The notes: generated from the sequence alone by a model not told the origin. A stretch of 64,000 bases of DNA from Frisingicoccus caecimuris (GCF_004340975.1 NZ_SLXA01000002.1:62001-126000); one strand, 5' to 3'; shown: positions 1 through 8,615, counted from the first letter of the stretch. Numbers and translations: made by a program.

Positions 1-16
1 ATTCTGGTTTTTTCAT
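1..16 (-). CDS. Start of a gene at the window edge, probably a U32-family peptidase (partial)
   Basis: Only the first five codons (MKKPE) are inside the window. The ATG follows the O-methyltransferase stop by four bases, and a GGAG ribosome binding site lies in the end of that gene. The position after a YrrM-type methyltransferase and the MKKPE start fit the U32 peptidase/tRNA hydroxylation proteins that follow yrrM in many Firmicutes. This identification rests on context, not on sequence. Confidence 0.4.
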
Positions 17-20
17 TCTG

Positions 21-662
21 TTACTCCTTCACACTGACTGTCATTCCATCACCGATCGGCAAAACCATCGTTTCCAGTCCATCCATATGTTTTAATGTCC
101 AGAGATACTCCCGCATGCGGCTATGTATCGTCCGGTTCCGGCGCACCACCGCATACCGCGATTCTACAACATCCCCATCCTGCAGAACATTATCTGATAC
201 GAGCAGACCTCCCGGCGCCAAAAGGCGTAAGACTTCCGGCAGAAAACGGATATACTGGCCCTTTGCCGCATCCATAAAAATAAAATCATAGGGGCCGTCG
301 AGACCTTTCATCACCTCCGCCGCATCGCCTTCCAGAAGGGTGATCTTCTCTTCCATCCCCGCCCGCTGAAAATTCCTGCGGGCGATCGGAATTCTTTTTT
401 CATATTTTTCTATCGTCGTTATATGACTGTCCCCCGTCAGGCATTCAGCCATCAATACAGCGGAAAAGCCTATGGCTGTCCCGACTTCCAGAACTGCCCC
501 AGGCTTCTTTATTTTCAACAACACTTTCAGAAGATTCCGACTTTCCTTACGAATGATCGGCACATAATCTCTGACAGCCTCCTGTTCAATTGTCCGAACC
601 AATGGACTTTCATCCCTGTCTAACGAAAGGATATAATCCAACATTCTTTCATCTACAATCAC
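21..662 (-). CDS. SAM-dependent O-methyltransferase, YrrM/TrmR-like
   Basis: The 213-residue protein is a class I methyltransferase of the catechol/caffeoyl-CoA O-methyltransferase type. The SAM-binding motif I is VLEVGTAIGF at about residues 57-66, the acidic ribose-binding turn is TIEKYEK near 83-89, and the metal site is DAAKG at 131-135 followed by SDN at 156-158. In Bacillus the YrrM homologue methylates 5-hydroxyuridine at the tRNA wobble position, and a probable U32 gene downstream supports the same role here. The chosen start is a GTG whose last two bases overlap the upstream stop as GTGA, indicating translational coupling. An internal ATG at codon 7 is the alternative start. Confidence 0.85.
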   Translation of the reverse strand: MIVDERMLDYILSLDRDESPLVRTIEQEAVRDYVPIIRKESRNLLKVLLKIKKPGAVLEVGTAIGFSAVLMAECLTGDSHITTIEKYEKRIPIARRNFQRAGMEEKITLLEGDAAEVMKGLDGPYDFIFMDAAKGQYIRFLPEVLRLLAPGGLLVSDNVLQDGDVVESRYAVVRRNRTIHSRMREYLWTLKHMDGLETMVLPIGDGMTVSVKE

Positions 663-1120
663 TGTCCGTTCTCCCCTTCGCCCGTATCGCTGGTGGATTC
701 GCCACTTTCCTGGGATTCAGCAGATCCGGTCTCCAGTTCTTCTGCTGTCGGCTGCTTTACTACGGAATTCTCCGCATCTCCCATCAGCTCGATCATATCA
801 TCGGCAGACATACTTGCTTTGACCACATAAACTCCCGGCATGAGATTTGCTTTGCTCAGTCTGGATTTCAAAATAAATGCCCACTCGCTGTTGATCGCGC
901 CCGCATCCTTCAATTTTTTGGCTACAGTCTTGCTTCCGTCTCCATCTTTTATTTCTATCCGAATCTCCTCATCGGCATATTCAGAAACAACCGGTTCGCC
1001 GAAAACTTCATATGAAAACTCATAAGCAAATGCTCCGGCACGAAAGAGAATGAAAATAGCTACCACATAGATGATAATATTCACACCGAGTCCTAAAATG
1101 GTAGAAATGACTTTCTTCAT
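659..1120 (-). CDS. Short MltG/YceG-like membrane-anchored protein lacking the catalytic domain
   Basis: The 153-residue protein has one N-terminal membrane segment at about residues 8-28. An outside domain at about 50-112 follows, with a pattern (DGDGSKTVAKKL, AFILKSRL, MPGVYVV) like the LysM-like N-terminal part of endolytic transglycosylase MltG. The catalytic YceG domain is absent, since MltG is normally well over 300 residues. The tail after about residue 120 is Glu/Ser/Thr rich and looks disordered. It sits between ylbF and the O-methyltransferase in one operon. A role in peptidoglycan metabolism or sporulation is an inference only. Confidence 0.6.
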   Translation of the reverse strand: MKKVISTILGLGVNIIIYVVAIFILFRAGAFAYEFSYEVFGEPVVSEYADEEIRIEIKDGDGSKTVAKKLKDAGAINSEWAFILKSRLSKANLMPGVYVVKASMSADDMIELMGDAENSVVKQPTAEELETGSAESQESGESTSDTGEGENGQ

Positions 1121-1134
1121 ATCTGTGTCCTCCT

Positions 1135-1479
1135 CTAGCTATCTAAAAACGAAACATCAAAATCCAGACTGCTATAAATCTGATCGATCATCCGATTCAT
1201 CATCAATGCCAGCCCCTGTTCCGCTGTCAGAAATTCTATTACATCTGAATTCTGCAGAATATCCCTGTATTCTTCATTCAAAGCCTCCAGCCGTCCCATA
1301 TCCTCCGGCGCCTGCGGCCCGTTCTGTATCATAAAACATGCTTTTCGAAACTCATCCACTCTTCGGTTCAACTCCACGTCCCTGACAATCTTCATCTGCA
1401 GGCGACGATATTGATTATAAACATTACTCCGTTTAATTTCCCGAATGAGCTGCCGGGTCTGATATTCTACATTCTTCAT
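1135..1479 (-). CDS. YlbF/YmcA-family regulator
   Basis: The 114-residue, highly helical soluble protein matches the YlbF/YmcA (Com_YlbF) family in size and in the central pattern of charged helices (VDEFRKACFMIQN, ALNEEYRDILQNSDVIEFL). In Bacillus, YlbF, YmcA and YaaT form a complex that affects RNase Y-dependent mRNA processing, competence, biofilm formation and sporulation. Finding it directly downstream of a ribonuclease J gene suits an RNA-processing role. A long perfect hairpin lies between the two genes. Confidence 0.75.
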   Translation of the reverse strand: MKNVEYQTRQLIREIKRSNVYNQYRRLQMKIVRDVELNRRVDEFRKACFMIQNGPQAPEDMGRLEALNEEYRDILQNSDVIEFLTAEQGLALMMNRMIDQIYSSLDFDVSFLDS

Positions 1480-1506
1480 TCTCTACCAGGCCTTTCTCCT
1501 GCATAT

Positions 1507-1545
1507 TTATAATGGTAATGTTAACCACTAACATTACCATTATAA
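1507..1545 (-). other. Perfect 17-bp inverted repeat between rnj and ylbF
   Basis: The arms TTATAATGGTAATGTTA and its exact complement are separated by five bases. In the minus-strand transcript this forms a stable AT-rich hairpin 25 bases past the rnj stop and about 28 bases before the ylbF start. There is no long T run, so it looks more like an mRNA processing or attenuation element than a simple terminator. A regulator-binding palindrome is also possible. Confidence 0.6.
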
Positions 1546-1569
1546 AGAATTCTCTTCAATTTATCAAGC

Positions 1570-3252
1570 CTAAACATCGACTTCCATAATAATCGGAAGA
1601 ATCATTGGATTTCTTTTTGTCTGTTTCCATACATAATCACTCAGCGTATCCCGGATCACACTCTTAATCTTGCTCCAGTCACTGACCCGTCCATCCAGAC
1701 ATTTCTGCACAGCCGCATCAACCACTTTACGTGCATCTTCCATAAGCATCTCAGACTCGCGGACATAAACAAAACCTCTGGATACAATATCCGGTCCGGC
1801 TAAAAGACGGTTATCATATCTGGAAAGTGTCAGCACTACGATAAGGAGTCCATTCTGAGACAACATCTGACGGTCACGCAATACAATGTTCCCCACATCG
1901 CCGACACCCAGTCCATCAACCATGATACCTCCATGAGGCACCTGTCCAATGACCTTCGCTCTCTCATCCTTTAATTCCAGCACATTGCCAGAAGAAAGAA
2001 TCAAAATGTGATCCTTTGGTATCCCCATCTTTTCCGCCAGCTTGGCATGGGCCTTTAAATGACGGTACTCGCCATGCACCGGAATCGCAAATTTGGGATG
2101 CGTCAACGCATAAATGAGTTTAATCTCCTCAGCACAGGCATGTCCGGAAACATGGGTATCCTGGAAGATTACTTCCGCTCCTTTACGGAACAATTCATTA
2201 ATAATATTCGATACGGCCTTTTCATTTCCCGGAATCGGGCTGGAACTAAAGACAATCGTGTCTCCCGGTTTAATGGAAACCCGCCGGTGGGTGTTATTCG
2301 CCATACGCGAAAGCGCAGCCATTGTTTCTCCCTGGCTTCCGGTCGTAATCAGCACTAACTGGTCATCCGGATAATTGCGCATATGGTCAATATCGATCAA
2401 CGTCTCATTTGGAATCTGAATATATCCAAGCTCCGATGCGATGGAAATAATATTTACCATGCTTCGGCCTTCAACGATCACTTTCCGACCAAATTTATAA
2501 GCCGAATTAATAATCTGCTGTACCCGGTCCACATTGGACGCAAAAGTAGCAACGATGATACGTCCGCTCCGGTGTTCATCAAAAATATGGTCAATGGACT
2601 GACCCACCGTCCGCTCCGAATTCGTAAAACCCGGGCGTTCCGCGTTTGTACTGTCCATCATAACTGCCAGGACACCTTTTTTCCCAAGTTCAGCAAACCG
2701 TTGTAAATCAATACTCTCACCAAATACTGGTGTATAATCAATCTTAAAGTCTCCGGTATGGATGATAATGCCTTCCGGCGTATAAATAGCCAGAGCTGTC
2801 GCATCGGCAATACTATGATTCGTCTTTATAAATTCTATCCGGAAACATCCCAGATTAATGGACTGTCCATGTTTGATGACCTTACGCCGGGTCGATTTCA
2901 ACAAATTATGCTCTTTTAACTTGTGTTCAATAATTCCCATCGTCAGCTTGGTCGCATAAATCGGTACATTGACCTTTTTCAATACATACGGCAGTGCGCC
3001 GATATGGTCCTCATGACCATGGGTGATCACAAAGCCTTTTACTTTGTCAATATTATTTTCGAGATAGGTAACATCCGGGATGACCAGATCGATTCCGAGC
3101 ATATCATCTGCCGGGAATGAAAGACCGCAGTCCACCACAATAATACTGTCACCATACTCAAAAGCCGTAATATTCATTCCTATACTTTCCAATCCGCCCA
3201 ACGGAATGACTTTCACGCCTTCGTTTTCTTTCTTTACTACTTTTGTTTTCAA
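1570..3252 (-). CDS. rnj: Ribonuclease J
   Basis: The 560-residue protein is a metallo-beta-lactamase/beta-CASP ribonuclease with 5'-3' exonuclease and endonuclease activity in mRNA turnover and rRNA maturation. The zinc motif HGHEDH is at residues 78-83. Further family marks are the aspartate in HTGDFKID, the beta-CASP segment with MMDSTNAERPG, and the late HVSGHA motif near residue 370. The length is typical for RNase J1/J2. The start is TTG, nine bases after a clear GGAGG, with no better ATG nearby. The gene follows a 108-base gap after the DUF1292 gene. Confidence 0.92.
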   Translation of the reverse strand: MKTKVVKKENEGVKVIPLGGLESIGMNITAFEYGDSIIVVDCGLSFPADDMLGIDLVIPDVTYLENNIDKVKGFVITHGHEDHIGALPYVLKKVNVPIYATKLTMGIIEHKLKEHNLLKSTRRKVIKHGQSINLGCFRIEFIKTNHSIADATALAIYTPEGIIIHTGDFKIDYTPVFGESIDLQRFAELGKKGVLAVMMDSTNAERPGFTNSERTVGQSIDHIFDEHRSGRIIVATFASNVDRVQQIINSAYKFGRKVIVEGRSMVNIISIASELGYIQIPNETLIDIDHMRNYPDDQLVLITTGSQGETMAALSRMANNTHRRVSIKPGDTIVFSSSPIPGNEKAVSNIINELFRKGAEVIFQDTHVSGHACAEEIKLIYALTHPKFAIPVHGEYRHLKAHAKLAEKMGIPKDHILILSSGNVLELKDERAKVIGQVPHGGIMVDGLGVGDVGNIVLRDRQMLSQNGLLIVVLTLSRYDNRLLAGPDIVSRGFVYVRESEMLMEDARKVVDAAVQKCLDGRVSDWSKIKSVIRDTLSDYVWKQTKRNPMILPIIMEVDV

Positions 3253-3306
3253 TTATTCAAACCTCCGATATCCTACATAAAGGATGACAGATATTCACGA
3301 CAAATA

Positions 3307-3330
3307 CGATACGCTTAATAAAGCCTATCG
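3307..3330. repeat. Near-palindrome upstream of rnj
   Basis: CGATA-GCTT and AAGC-TATCG arms form a 24-base near-palindrome with one mismatched pair, in the gap between the DUF1292 gene and rnj. It could be a hairpin in the rnj leader or a protein-binding site. No T run follows. Confidence 0.35.
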
Positions 3331-3360
3331 TTATCCGCCCGTTTACTAGAATTTGTCCGT

Positions 3361-3639
3361 TCACATCTCAATATCAATATCATCCAAAATCTCAGAAAAT
3401 ACTCTGGATATTGATTCCAGCTCACCGTCGTCCTCAATCTCGCTGTAAATCACATCCTCAGCATCTTCTTCATTCACAGTTTCTTTCAAAATTAAAGCTT
3501 CCGCCTCATCGTCCATTGAATCCGCCACTAATATATAATTAACGTCATTAATGCGTGTCTGCTCAATGACGTAAAATTCTATTTCATCCGTATCCGTATA
3601 AAAAACAATTTTTTCAGGTTTTTCCGTCAATCTGATCAC
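3361..3639 (-). CDS. DUF1292 family protein
   Basis: The 92-residue, strongly acidic protein has the KIVFYTDTDEIEFYVIEQ start and the DEAEALILKE centre typical of the small DUF1292 family found beside ruvX in Clostridia. Its function is not known. The 5' end overlaps the end of ruvX by 26 bases. The start used is GTG at 3639 with only a weak ribosome binding site, so the exact N-terminus is uncertain. Confidence 0.75.
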   Translation of the reverse strand: MIRLTEKPEKIVFYTDTDEIEFYVIEQTRINDVNYILVADSMDDEAEALILKETVNEEDAEDVIYSEIEDDGELESISRVFSEILDDIDIEM

Positions 3640-4072
3640 CCAACTTCTGTTCCCGGTTTATCCGATCCATATAAGTCTGCAGAATAAAAGCCGCCGCCAT
3701 CTTGTCCACATACGCCTTACGGTTTTCCCTGCGCACTCCGCCTTCCATAAGAATCCTTTCTGCCGACACCGTACTCATCCGTTCATCCTGCAAAATCACA
3801 GGCAGGCCTGTCCGCCGTTCCAGCATCACTTTAAAAGCCTCTGTCGCAGCACAGCGGTCTCCTTCATCATTATTCATATGTTTCGGAAATCCAAGAACAA
3901 TCCTTTCCACATTGTATTCTGCCACGAGTTCTTCAATTCTGGCCAGTGTCCTGCGCAGTTTGTTCGTATCTTTTCTTGTAATTGTCTCTAATGCCTGGGC
4001 CGTCCATCCCAGTCCGTCACTGACCGCAACACCCACAGTTTTTGAACCGTAATCCAATCCTAAAATCCGCAT
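3614..4072 (-). CDS. ruvX: RuvX/YqgF, putative Holliday junction resolvase or pre-16S rRNA nuclease
   Basis: The 152-residue RNase H-fold protein has the N-terminal motif ILGLDYGSKTVGVAVSD, with the catalytic Asp in GLDYG. Further family signatures are LGFPKHMNND and LQDERMSTVSAER, with the DE pair of the active site. YqgF proteins process the 5' end of 16S rRNA and have been proposed as Holliday resolvases. It lies between ireB and the DUF1292 gene, an order common in Firmicutes. Confidence 0.9.
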   Translation of the reverse strand: MRILGLDYGSKTVGVAVSDGLGWTAQALETITRKDTNKLRRTLARIEELVAEYNVERIVLGFPKHMNNDEGDRCAATEAFKVMLERRTGLPVILQDERMSTVSAERILMEGGVRRENRKAYVDKMAAAFILQTYMDRINREQKLGDQIDGKT

Positions 4073-4077
4073 AAACT

Positions 4078-4338
4078 TTACTTAAGATTCACATCAATAT
4101 AGCTCTTCAACAGTTCCTCTAAAAGCTCATCCCGCTCAACTTTCATGATCAGATAACGGGCATTCTTATAGCTTGTCACATAAGTCGGATCACCGGACAT
4201 AATATACCCCACGATCTGACTGACCGGATTATAGCCCTTTTCCGTTAAGGCAATATATACGGCCTCTAAAATATCCTTTACAGTAATCTCAGCATTATTA
4301 CTCACCTTGAAATACTGTGTATTTGCCATGTTTTCCAT
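4078..4338 (-). CDS. ireB: IreB-family regulatory phosphoprotein
   Basis: The 86-residue protein belongs to the small IreB/YrzL (DUF965) family, recognised by the central AVYIALTEKGYNPVSQIVGY and SGDPTYVTSYKNAR segments. In Enterococcus, IreB is a substrate of the Ser/Thr kinase IreK and a negative regulator of cephalosporin resistance. The start used here is the ATG giving MENMANTQYF, nine bases after AAGGAAG. An upstream in-frame ATG at 4395 would add 19 residues that do not look like the family. Confidence 0.85.
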   Translation of the reverse strand: MENMANTQYFKVSNNAEITVKDILEAVYIALTEKGYNPVSQIVGYIMSGDPTYVTSYKNARYLIMKVERDELLEELLKSYIDVNLK

Positions 4339-4391
4339 CAAAATCACTTCCTTACACTTACTCACTATATTAATATAAATCATAAAATAAT

Positions 4392-5726
4392 TCAATCAAT
4401 TATTTCACAAAACACAAAATCTTCATTCTTTGAAGTAGTCATCCGACAGCGTACGATATCTTTCGACCGCATTTTGTCGGATTTTATCCCACATTTTATA
4501 TATTCTTTACTATGGCCTGTCCATACCCATTGGCCGTCTGCGAAAACTCTTTCTTCCAGAAGGACCTCCAATATCTTATCCCGGCATTTTTCCTGGTAAT
4601 CTTTCGACATTTTTTCAGCCAGTTTGAGCAGTCGGCTGCTTCGCAGCGTCTTTTCCTGTTCATTGATCTGGTCCGGCATCACGGCCGCCCGCGTCCCTTT
4701 GCGCGGAGAATATTTGAATATATGCATTTCGGCAAAATGAATCTTCTCAAGAAATTTCTCTGTCTGTACAAATTCATTTTCTGTTTCACCTGGAAAACCT
4801 ACGATCACATCAGTCGTAAAGGCCGGCCTGTCAAAGTATTTCTCCAAAATTCCACACCTGGCTGCATAATCCTCAGGCGTATAATGACGATTCATCCGTT
4901 TCAGTGTTGCTTCACAGCCGCTCTGCAGAGACAGATGAAAATGAGGACAAATCTGTTTTATGGCCGCCAGACGCTGAACGAAATCTTCCGTGATAATTCC
5001 CGGCTCCAGGGAGCCGAAACGAATCCGATCAACCCCTTCAATAGACGCCAGCTTTTCCACCAATGAAATTAAAGCATCTTCCCTTCCAAAATCCTTTCCA
5101 TAGGAAGAAATATGGATACCGGTCAAAACAATTTCCCTGTATCCGGAGGCAGCCAAATTCGAAACTTCCGAGAAAATTTCTTCCGGTTCCCGGCTCCGTA
5201 TTCGTCCTCTCGCATAAGGAATGATACAATAAGAGCAAAACTGATTGCAGCCGTCCTGAATCTTAATGTAGGCCCGGGTGTGTTCAGACACCTTTGTGAT
5301 CGATAGAGATTCATAATCACAGTTCTGATTCATATCCAGCCAGCTGACCTGTTTCTCATCGCTTTCTTCCGACGCTGTCCGACCCTCCATAAAAGTCTCT
5401 ACCATGGATAAAATCTGCCCTTTACAATTATTCCCTATAATTAAGTCAATCGACGCATCCGCTTCTGCTGCTTCCCTGGCCGTCTGGACATAACATCCGG
5501 CAGCTACAATGACTGCCTGCGGATTCTTCTTCCTGGCCCGATGCAGCATCTGACGTGACTTTCGGTCAGCCATATTGGTCACCGTACATGTATTAATGAC
5601 ATAGACATCCGCTTTTTCGTGAAAATCACGGATTTCATAGCCACCCTTCTGGAAAATTTCTTCCATGGCATCCGTTTCATATTGGTTTACTTTACATCCA
5701 AGCGTACAGAATGCAACACTTTTCAT
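4392..5726 (-). CDS. mtaB: tRNA t6A37 methylthiotransferase
   Basis: The 444-residue radical SAM enzyme converts N6-threonylcarbamoyladenosine 37 to its 2-methylthio form. The N-terminal UPF0004 domain carries cysteines in FCTLGCKVNQ, INTCTVTN and AAGCYVQT. The radical SAM cluster motif is CNQFCSYC near residue 160, and a TRAM-like RNA-binding region ends the protein. TLGCKVNQYE and the IIPYARGRIRSR segment point to MtaB rather than MiaB or RimO. The ATG is preceded by TTGGAGGAAATAGG. Confidence 0.9.
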   Translation of the reverse strand: MKSVAFCTLGCKVNQYETDAMEEIFQKGGYEIRDFHEKADVYVINTCTVTNMADRKSRQMLHRARKKNPQAVIVAAGCYVQTAREAAEADASIDLIIGNNCKGQILSMVETFMEGRTASEESDEKQVSWLDMNQNCDYESLSITKVSEHTRAYIKIQDGCNQFCSYCIIPYARGRIRSREPEEIFSEVSNLAASGYREIVLTGIHISSYGKDFGREDALISLVEKLASIEGVDRIRFGSLEPGIITEDFVQRLAAIKQICPHFHLSLQSGCEATLKRMNRHYTPEDYAARCGILEKYFDRPAFTTDVIVGFPGETENEFVQTEKFLEKIHFAEMHIFKYSPRKGTRAAVMPDQINEQEKTLRSSRLLKLAEKMSKDYQEKCRDKILEVLLEERVFADGQWVWTGHSKEYIKCGIKSDKMRSKDIVRCRMTTSKNEDFVFCEIID

Positions 5727-5835
5727 CCTATTTCCTCCAAGTTCATTATTTTCAGATAATTTGTCGTATTATGTTTCTTTTTTGTAATTTTTTTATTTTG
5801 TATTGGTTAATTCCATATAAAATCATCCAATTGTA

Positions 5836-5864
5836 TTGACTTTTCCCTATGAAAATTGTAATAT
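5836..5864 (+). promoter_or_regulatory. Sigma-A-type promoter for the HPr-like gene
   Basis: TTGACT at 5836-5841 and TAATAT at 5859-5864 are separated by 17 bases, about 50 bases upstream of the HPr-like start codon. Confidence 0.7.
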
Positions 5865-5914
5865 ATAACTATAAAAAATAACAGCCAGCATTGTATTACA
5901 GGGGGGTTTTTCCA

Positions 5915-6145
5915 ATGCACACAGTCCAAATTAATCTTAATTCCATTGATAAAGTGAAGGCATTTGTACATTCCGTTAACACATTTAATACTGAGTTTGA
6001 TCTTGTATCTGGTCGGTTTGTGATTGACGCTAAATCTATTATGGGAATATTCAGTCTGGATTTATCCAAACCGATTAATCTGACCATTTATAACGATGAT
6101 GACGCCGAAATTATGGAAAGCCTAAAGCCGTTCCTTGTTCAATAG
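5915..6145 (+). CDS. HPr-like protein lacking the catalytic histidine
   Basis: The 76-residue protein has the HPr fold signature around the regulatory serine (DAKSIMGIFSLDL, about residues 39-51). The usual GLHARPA active-site segment is replaced by NSIDKVKAFV, so the PTS phosphotransfer histidine is missing. This resembles Crh, the HPr paralogue with only the HPr-kinase serine, which suggests a regulatory role rather than sugar transport. The start is the ATG after a strong AGGGGGG site; the upstream in-frame TTG is unlikely. The gene stands alone with its own promoter and converges on thiI. Confidence 0.75.
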   Translation: MHTVQINLNSIDKVKAFVHSVNTFNTEFDLVSGRFVIDAKSIMGIFSLDLSKPINLTIYNDDDAEIMESLKPFLVQ

Positions 6146-6157
6146 ATGATAAAAAAC

Positions 6158-6203
6158 AAAAGGACTTCGCACCTGATAGATATCAGCAATGTGAGGCCCT
6201 TTT
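6158..6203. terminator. Probable bidirectional terminator between the HPr-like gene and thiI
   Basis: The sequence folds with AAAAGG/CCTTTT at the base, CAC/GTG in the middle and CTGATA/TATCAG at the tip, and is flanked by A and T runs. It lies between two convergent stop codons. Confidence 0.55.
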
Positions 6204-6209
6204 TCTTCT

Positions 6210-7394
6210 CTAAATATCCGATTCACAAAGAATAACTTCACGGTCACGAACAGCCTCTTCCATCATGCCGTCAATAATATCCGCCAGATGATGTTCTGAA
6301 CGCTCAATCACCCGAATATTGGGTTTTGTCACCGGATGCTTTGCAACAAAAATCGTACAGCAGTCCTCATATGGCTGAATGGATGTCTCAAAAGCTCCGA
6401 TCTGTTCCGATATTTCTACAATATCATTCTTATCAAAGCCAATGACCGGCCGGAATACGGGCATTGTACATACCGCATTCGTTGCGGCCAGACTCTGAAG
6501 GGTCTGACTGGCCACCTGACCGATACTTTCGCCGGTAATCAGGCCAAGAGCGCCGTCCTCTCTGGCGATCTGCTCCGCAATCCGCATCATATAACGACGC
6601 ATGATAATCGTCAGCTCATCATGCGGACATTTTTCATAAATTGCCAGCTGGATATCTGTAAAATTAATAATATTCAGGCGAATCGGTCCTGCATACCGGG
6701 CTACGATACGGGCCAGATCCACAACCTTCTGTTTTGCCCGTTCGCTGGTGTAAGGTGGTGCATGAAAATAAGTCGCATCAATCGTCACGCCCCGTTTAGC
6801 GATCATATATCCGGCCACAGGACTGTCAATGCCGCCAGATAAAAGCAGCATAGCCTTTCCATTGGTTCCCACTGGCATACCACCCGGTCCCTTAATGCTC
6901 TTTGAATAGATATAGGTCTTTTCACGGACCTCAATATTCAGCATCACATCCGGTTTATGGACATCCACTGACATTTCAGGAAAACGTTCCAGAAGATATT
7001 CGCCAATATCCGCATTAATTTCCATGGACTTTTTCGGATAACGCTTATCAGCACGCCGGGAATCCACTTTAAAAGTAAAATGTTTGTCTTCATAGGCTTC
7101 ATCTATGTAGTCGCCCACCACTTTTGTCAAATTATCCCAGGATGGATCGTCACAAATCACCACCGGACATATTGCCACGATACCAAAGACCCGTGTCAAA
7201 GCCGCCACCACTTCATCGTAATCATAGCTGCCAAGCATATGGACATAGATTCGTCCCTGCTGTTTTGTAACATCAAAGGCCGCCGCATCCTTCAAAGCAT
7301 ACTTAATCTGCTTGATCAAGGCATCTTCAAAAAGATAACGGTTTTTTCCTTTAATACCAATCTCACCATATTTTATTAAAAAGGCTTTAAACAT
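6210..7394 (-). CDS. thiI: tRNA 4-thiouridine synthetase ThiI
   Basis: The 394-residue protein has an N-terminal ferredoxin-like/THUMP RNA-binding region (about 1-165) and a PP-loop ATP pyrophosphatase domain with LLLLSGGIDSPVAGY near residue 185. It makes s4U8 in tRNA and may supply sulfur for thiazole synthesis. The C-terminal rhodanese domain seen in E. coli is absent, as usual in Firmicutes, which depend on a dedicated cysteine desulfurase. That partner is encoded directly upstream, and the two genes share one base (7394). Confidence 0.92.
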   Translation of the reverse strand: MFKAFLIKYGEIGIKGKNRYLFEDALIKQIKYALKDAAAFDVTKQQGRIYVHMLGSYDYDEVVAALTRVFGIVAICPVVICDDPSWDNLTKVVGDYIDEAYEDKHFTFKVDSRRADKRYPKKSMEINADIGEYLLERFPEMSVDVHKPDVMLNIEVREKTYIYSKSIKGPGGMPVGTNGKAMLLLSGGIDSPVAGYMIAKRGVTIDATYFHAPPYTSERAKQKVVDLARIVARYAGPIRLNIINFTDIQLAIYEKCPHDELTIIMRRYMMRIAEQIAREDGALGLITGESIGQVASQTLQSLAATNAVCTMPVFRPVIGFDKNDIVEISEQIGAFETSIQPYEDCCTIFVAKHPVTKPNIRVIERSEHHLADIIDGMMEEAVRDREVILCESDI

Positions 7395-8614
7395 TACTTT
7401 CTTCCTCCCCGTGTGAATCTGCGCAGCATCGGAAGCAAAGCTTCCAGCACTTCGCAGCAGGTATTTAACTCTCCCTCTGTAGTATCATAACACAGACTGA
7501 ACCGAATTGTCGCGTCCAAATATTTTTTTTCCGTGCCAATCGCTTTTAAAGTGCCGCTGATCGCCGGATGATTGGAGGAACAGGCCGAACCGGAAGAGAC
7601 ATATATGCCTCTCTCCTCCAGCGCATGTAAAAGCACTTCCGCACGAATATTTTCAAAACTGACACTCACCACATGGGGCGCTGCCCCCTGATGCAGATTG
7701 ACATCGGATACCCGATGGGCAAAACCATTCACCTGAACTCCGTCCATTCGTTCCAGGCGGGTCACAAACTGTTCCCTGAGAGAGTAAAGCTGTTCCTGTT
7801 TTTCGGAGAAATTCTCAAAAACCTTTCGAACAGCCTCTCCAAGTCCGGCAATCCCCGGAACATTCTCTGTCCCGGAACGCATATCCTTCTGTTGTCCGCC
7901 GCCTAAGATCAACGGCCGCACCTTTACTTTATTTCGAATATACAGAAATCCGATACCCTTCGGGCCATGCAGTTTATGTCCGCTGACAGACATTAAATCC
8001 ACCCCGAGTTTTGCCGGATAAATTTCAATTTTTCCAAAGCCCTGTATAGCATCCACATGGAAAAGGATTTCCGGGCTTTTTTTCTTAATCAGGGCTCCGA
8101 TTTCATCCAAAGGCTGAACCGTACCAATTTCATTGTTCACAGCCATAACAGATACTAAAATTGTGTCCTCACGGAGTGCCTTCTCCAGAGCTTCCAGAGA
8201 AACGACGCCATGATGATCTACCGGAAGGTAGGTCACTTCAAATCCCTGCTCTTCCAGCCAGATAAAAGGATTATATACAGAGGCATGCTCGATCGTCGTA
8301 GTGATCAAATGTTTTCCACGCCGCTTATTTGCCATTGCCGCACCGATGATCGCCATATTATTGGACTCGGTACCACCGGAAGTAAATACAATTTCTTTTT
8401 CATCTACTTTCAAAACGGAAGCAATGGTTTTTCTTGCTTCTTTTACATGCTGCTCCGCAGTAAACCCTTTCATATGGAGGGAAGAAGGGTTTCCATAATC
8501 CTTTGACATCACTTCAACCATCTTTTCGCACACCGAAGGATATACTTTTGTCGTCGCAGCGTTATCCAGATATATTTCTTTTGTAACGGCACTGTGGCCC
8601 AAATTGATCTCCAT
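7394..8614 (-). CDS. Cysteine desulfurase, NifS/IscS type, ThiI partner
   Basis: The 406-residue PLP enzyme removes sulfur from cysteine as an enzyme-bound persulfide. Visible marks are YLDNAATTK at the N-terminus, the PLP lysine in SVSGHKLHGPKG, and the persulfide cysteine loop SSGSACSSNHPAISG near the C-terminus. The start chosen is the ATG giving MEINLG, after GAGGA and one base past the rsmE stop. An upstream in-frame TTG is less likely. Its place before thiI indicates that it provides sulfur for tRNA thiolation. Confidence 0.9.
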   Translation of the reverse strand: MEINLGHSAVTKEIYLDNAATTKVYPSVCEKMVEVMSKDYGNPSSLHMKGFTAEQHVKEARKTIASVLKVDEKEIVFTSGGTESNNMAIIGAAMANKRRGKHLITTTIEHASVYNPFIWLEEQGFEVTYLPVDHHGVVSLEALEKALREDTILVSVMAVNNEIGTVQPLDEIGALIKKKSPEILFHVDAIQGFGKIEIYPAKLGVDLMSVSGHKLHGPKGIGFLYIRNKVKVRPLILGGGQQKDMRSGTENVPGIAGLGEAVRKVFENFSEKQEQLYSLREQFVTRLERMDGVQVNGFAHRVSDVNLHQGAAPHVVSVSFENIRAEVLLHALEERGIYVSSGSACSSNHPAISGTLKAIGTEKKYLDATIRFSLCYDTTEGELNTCCEVLEALLPMLRRFTRGGRK

Positions 8615-8615
8615 A

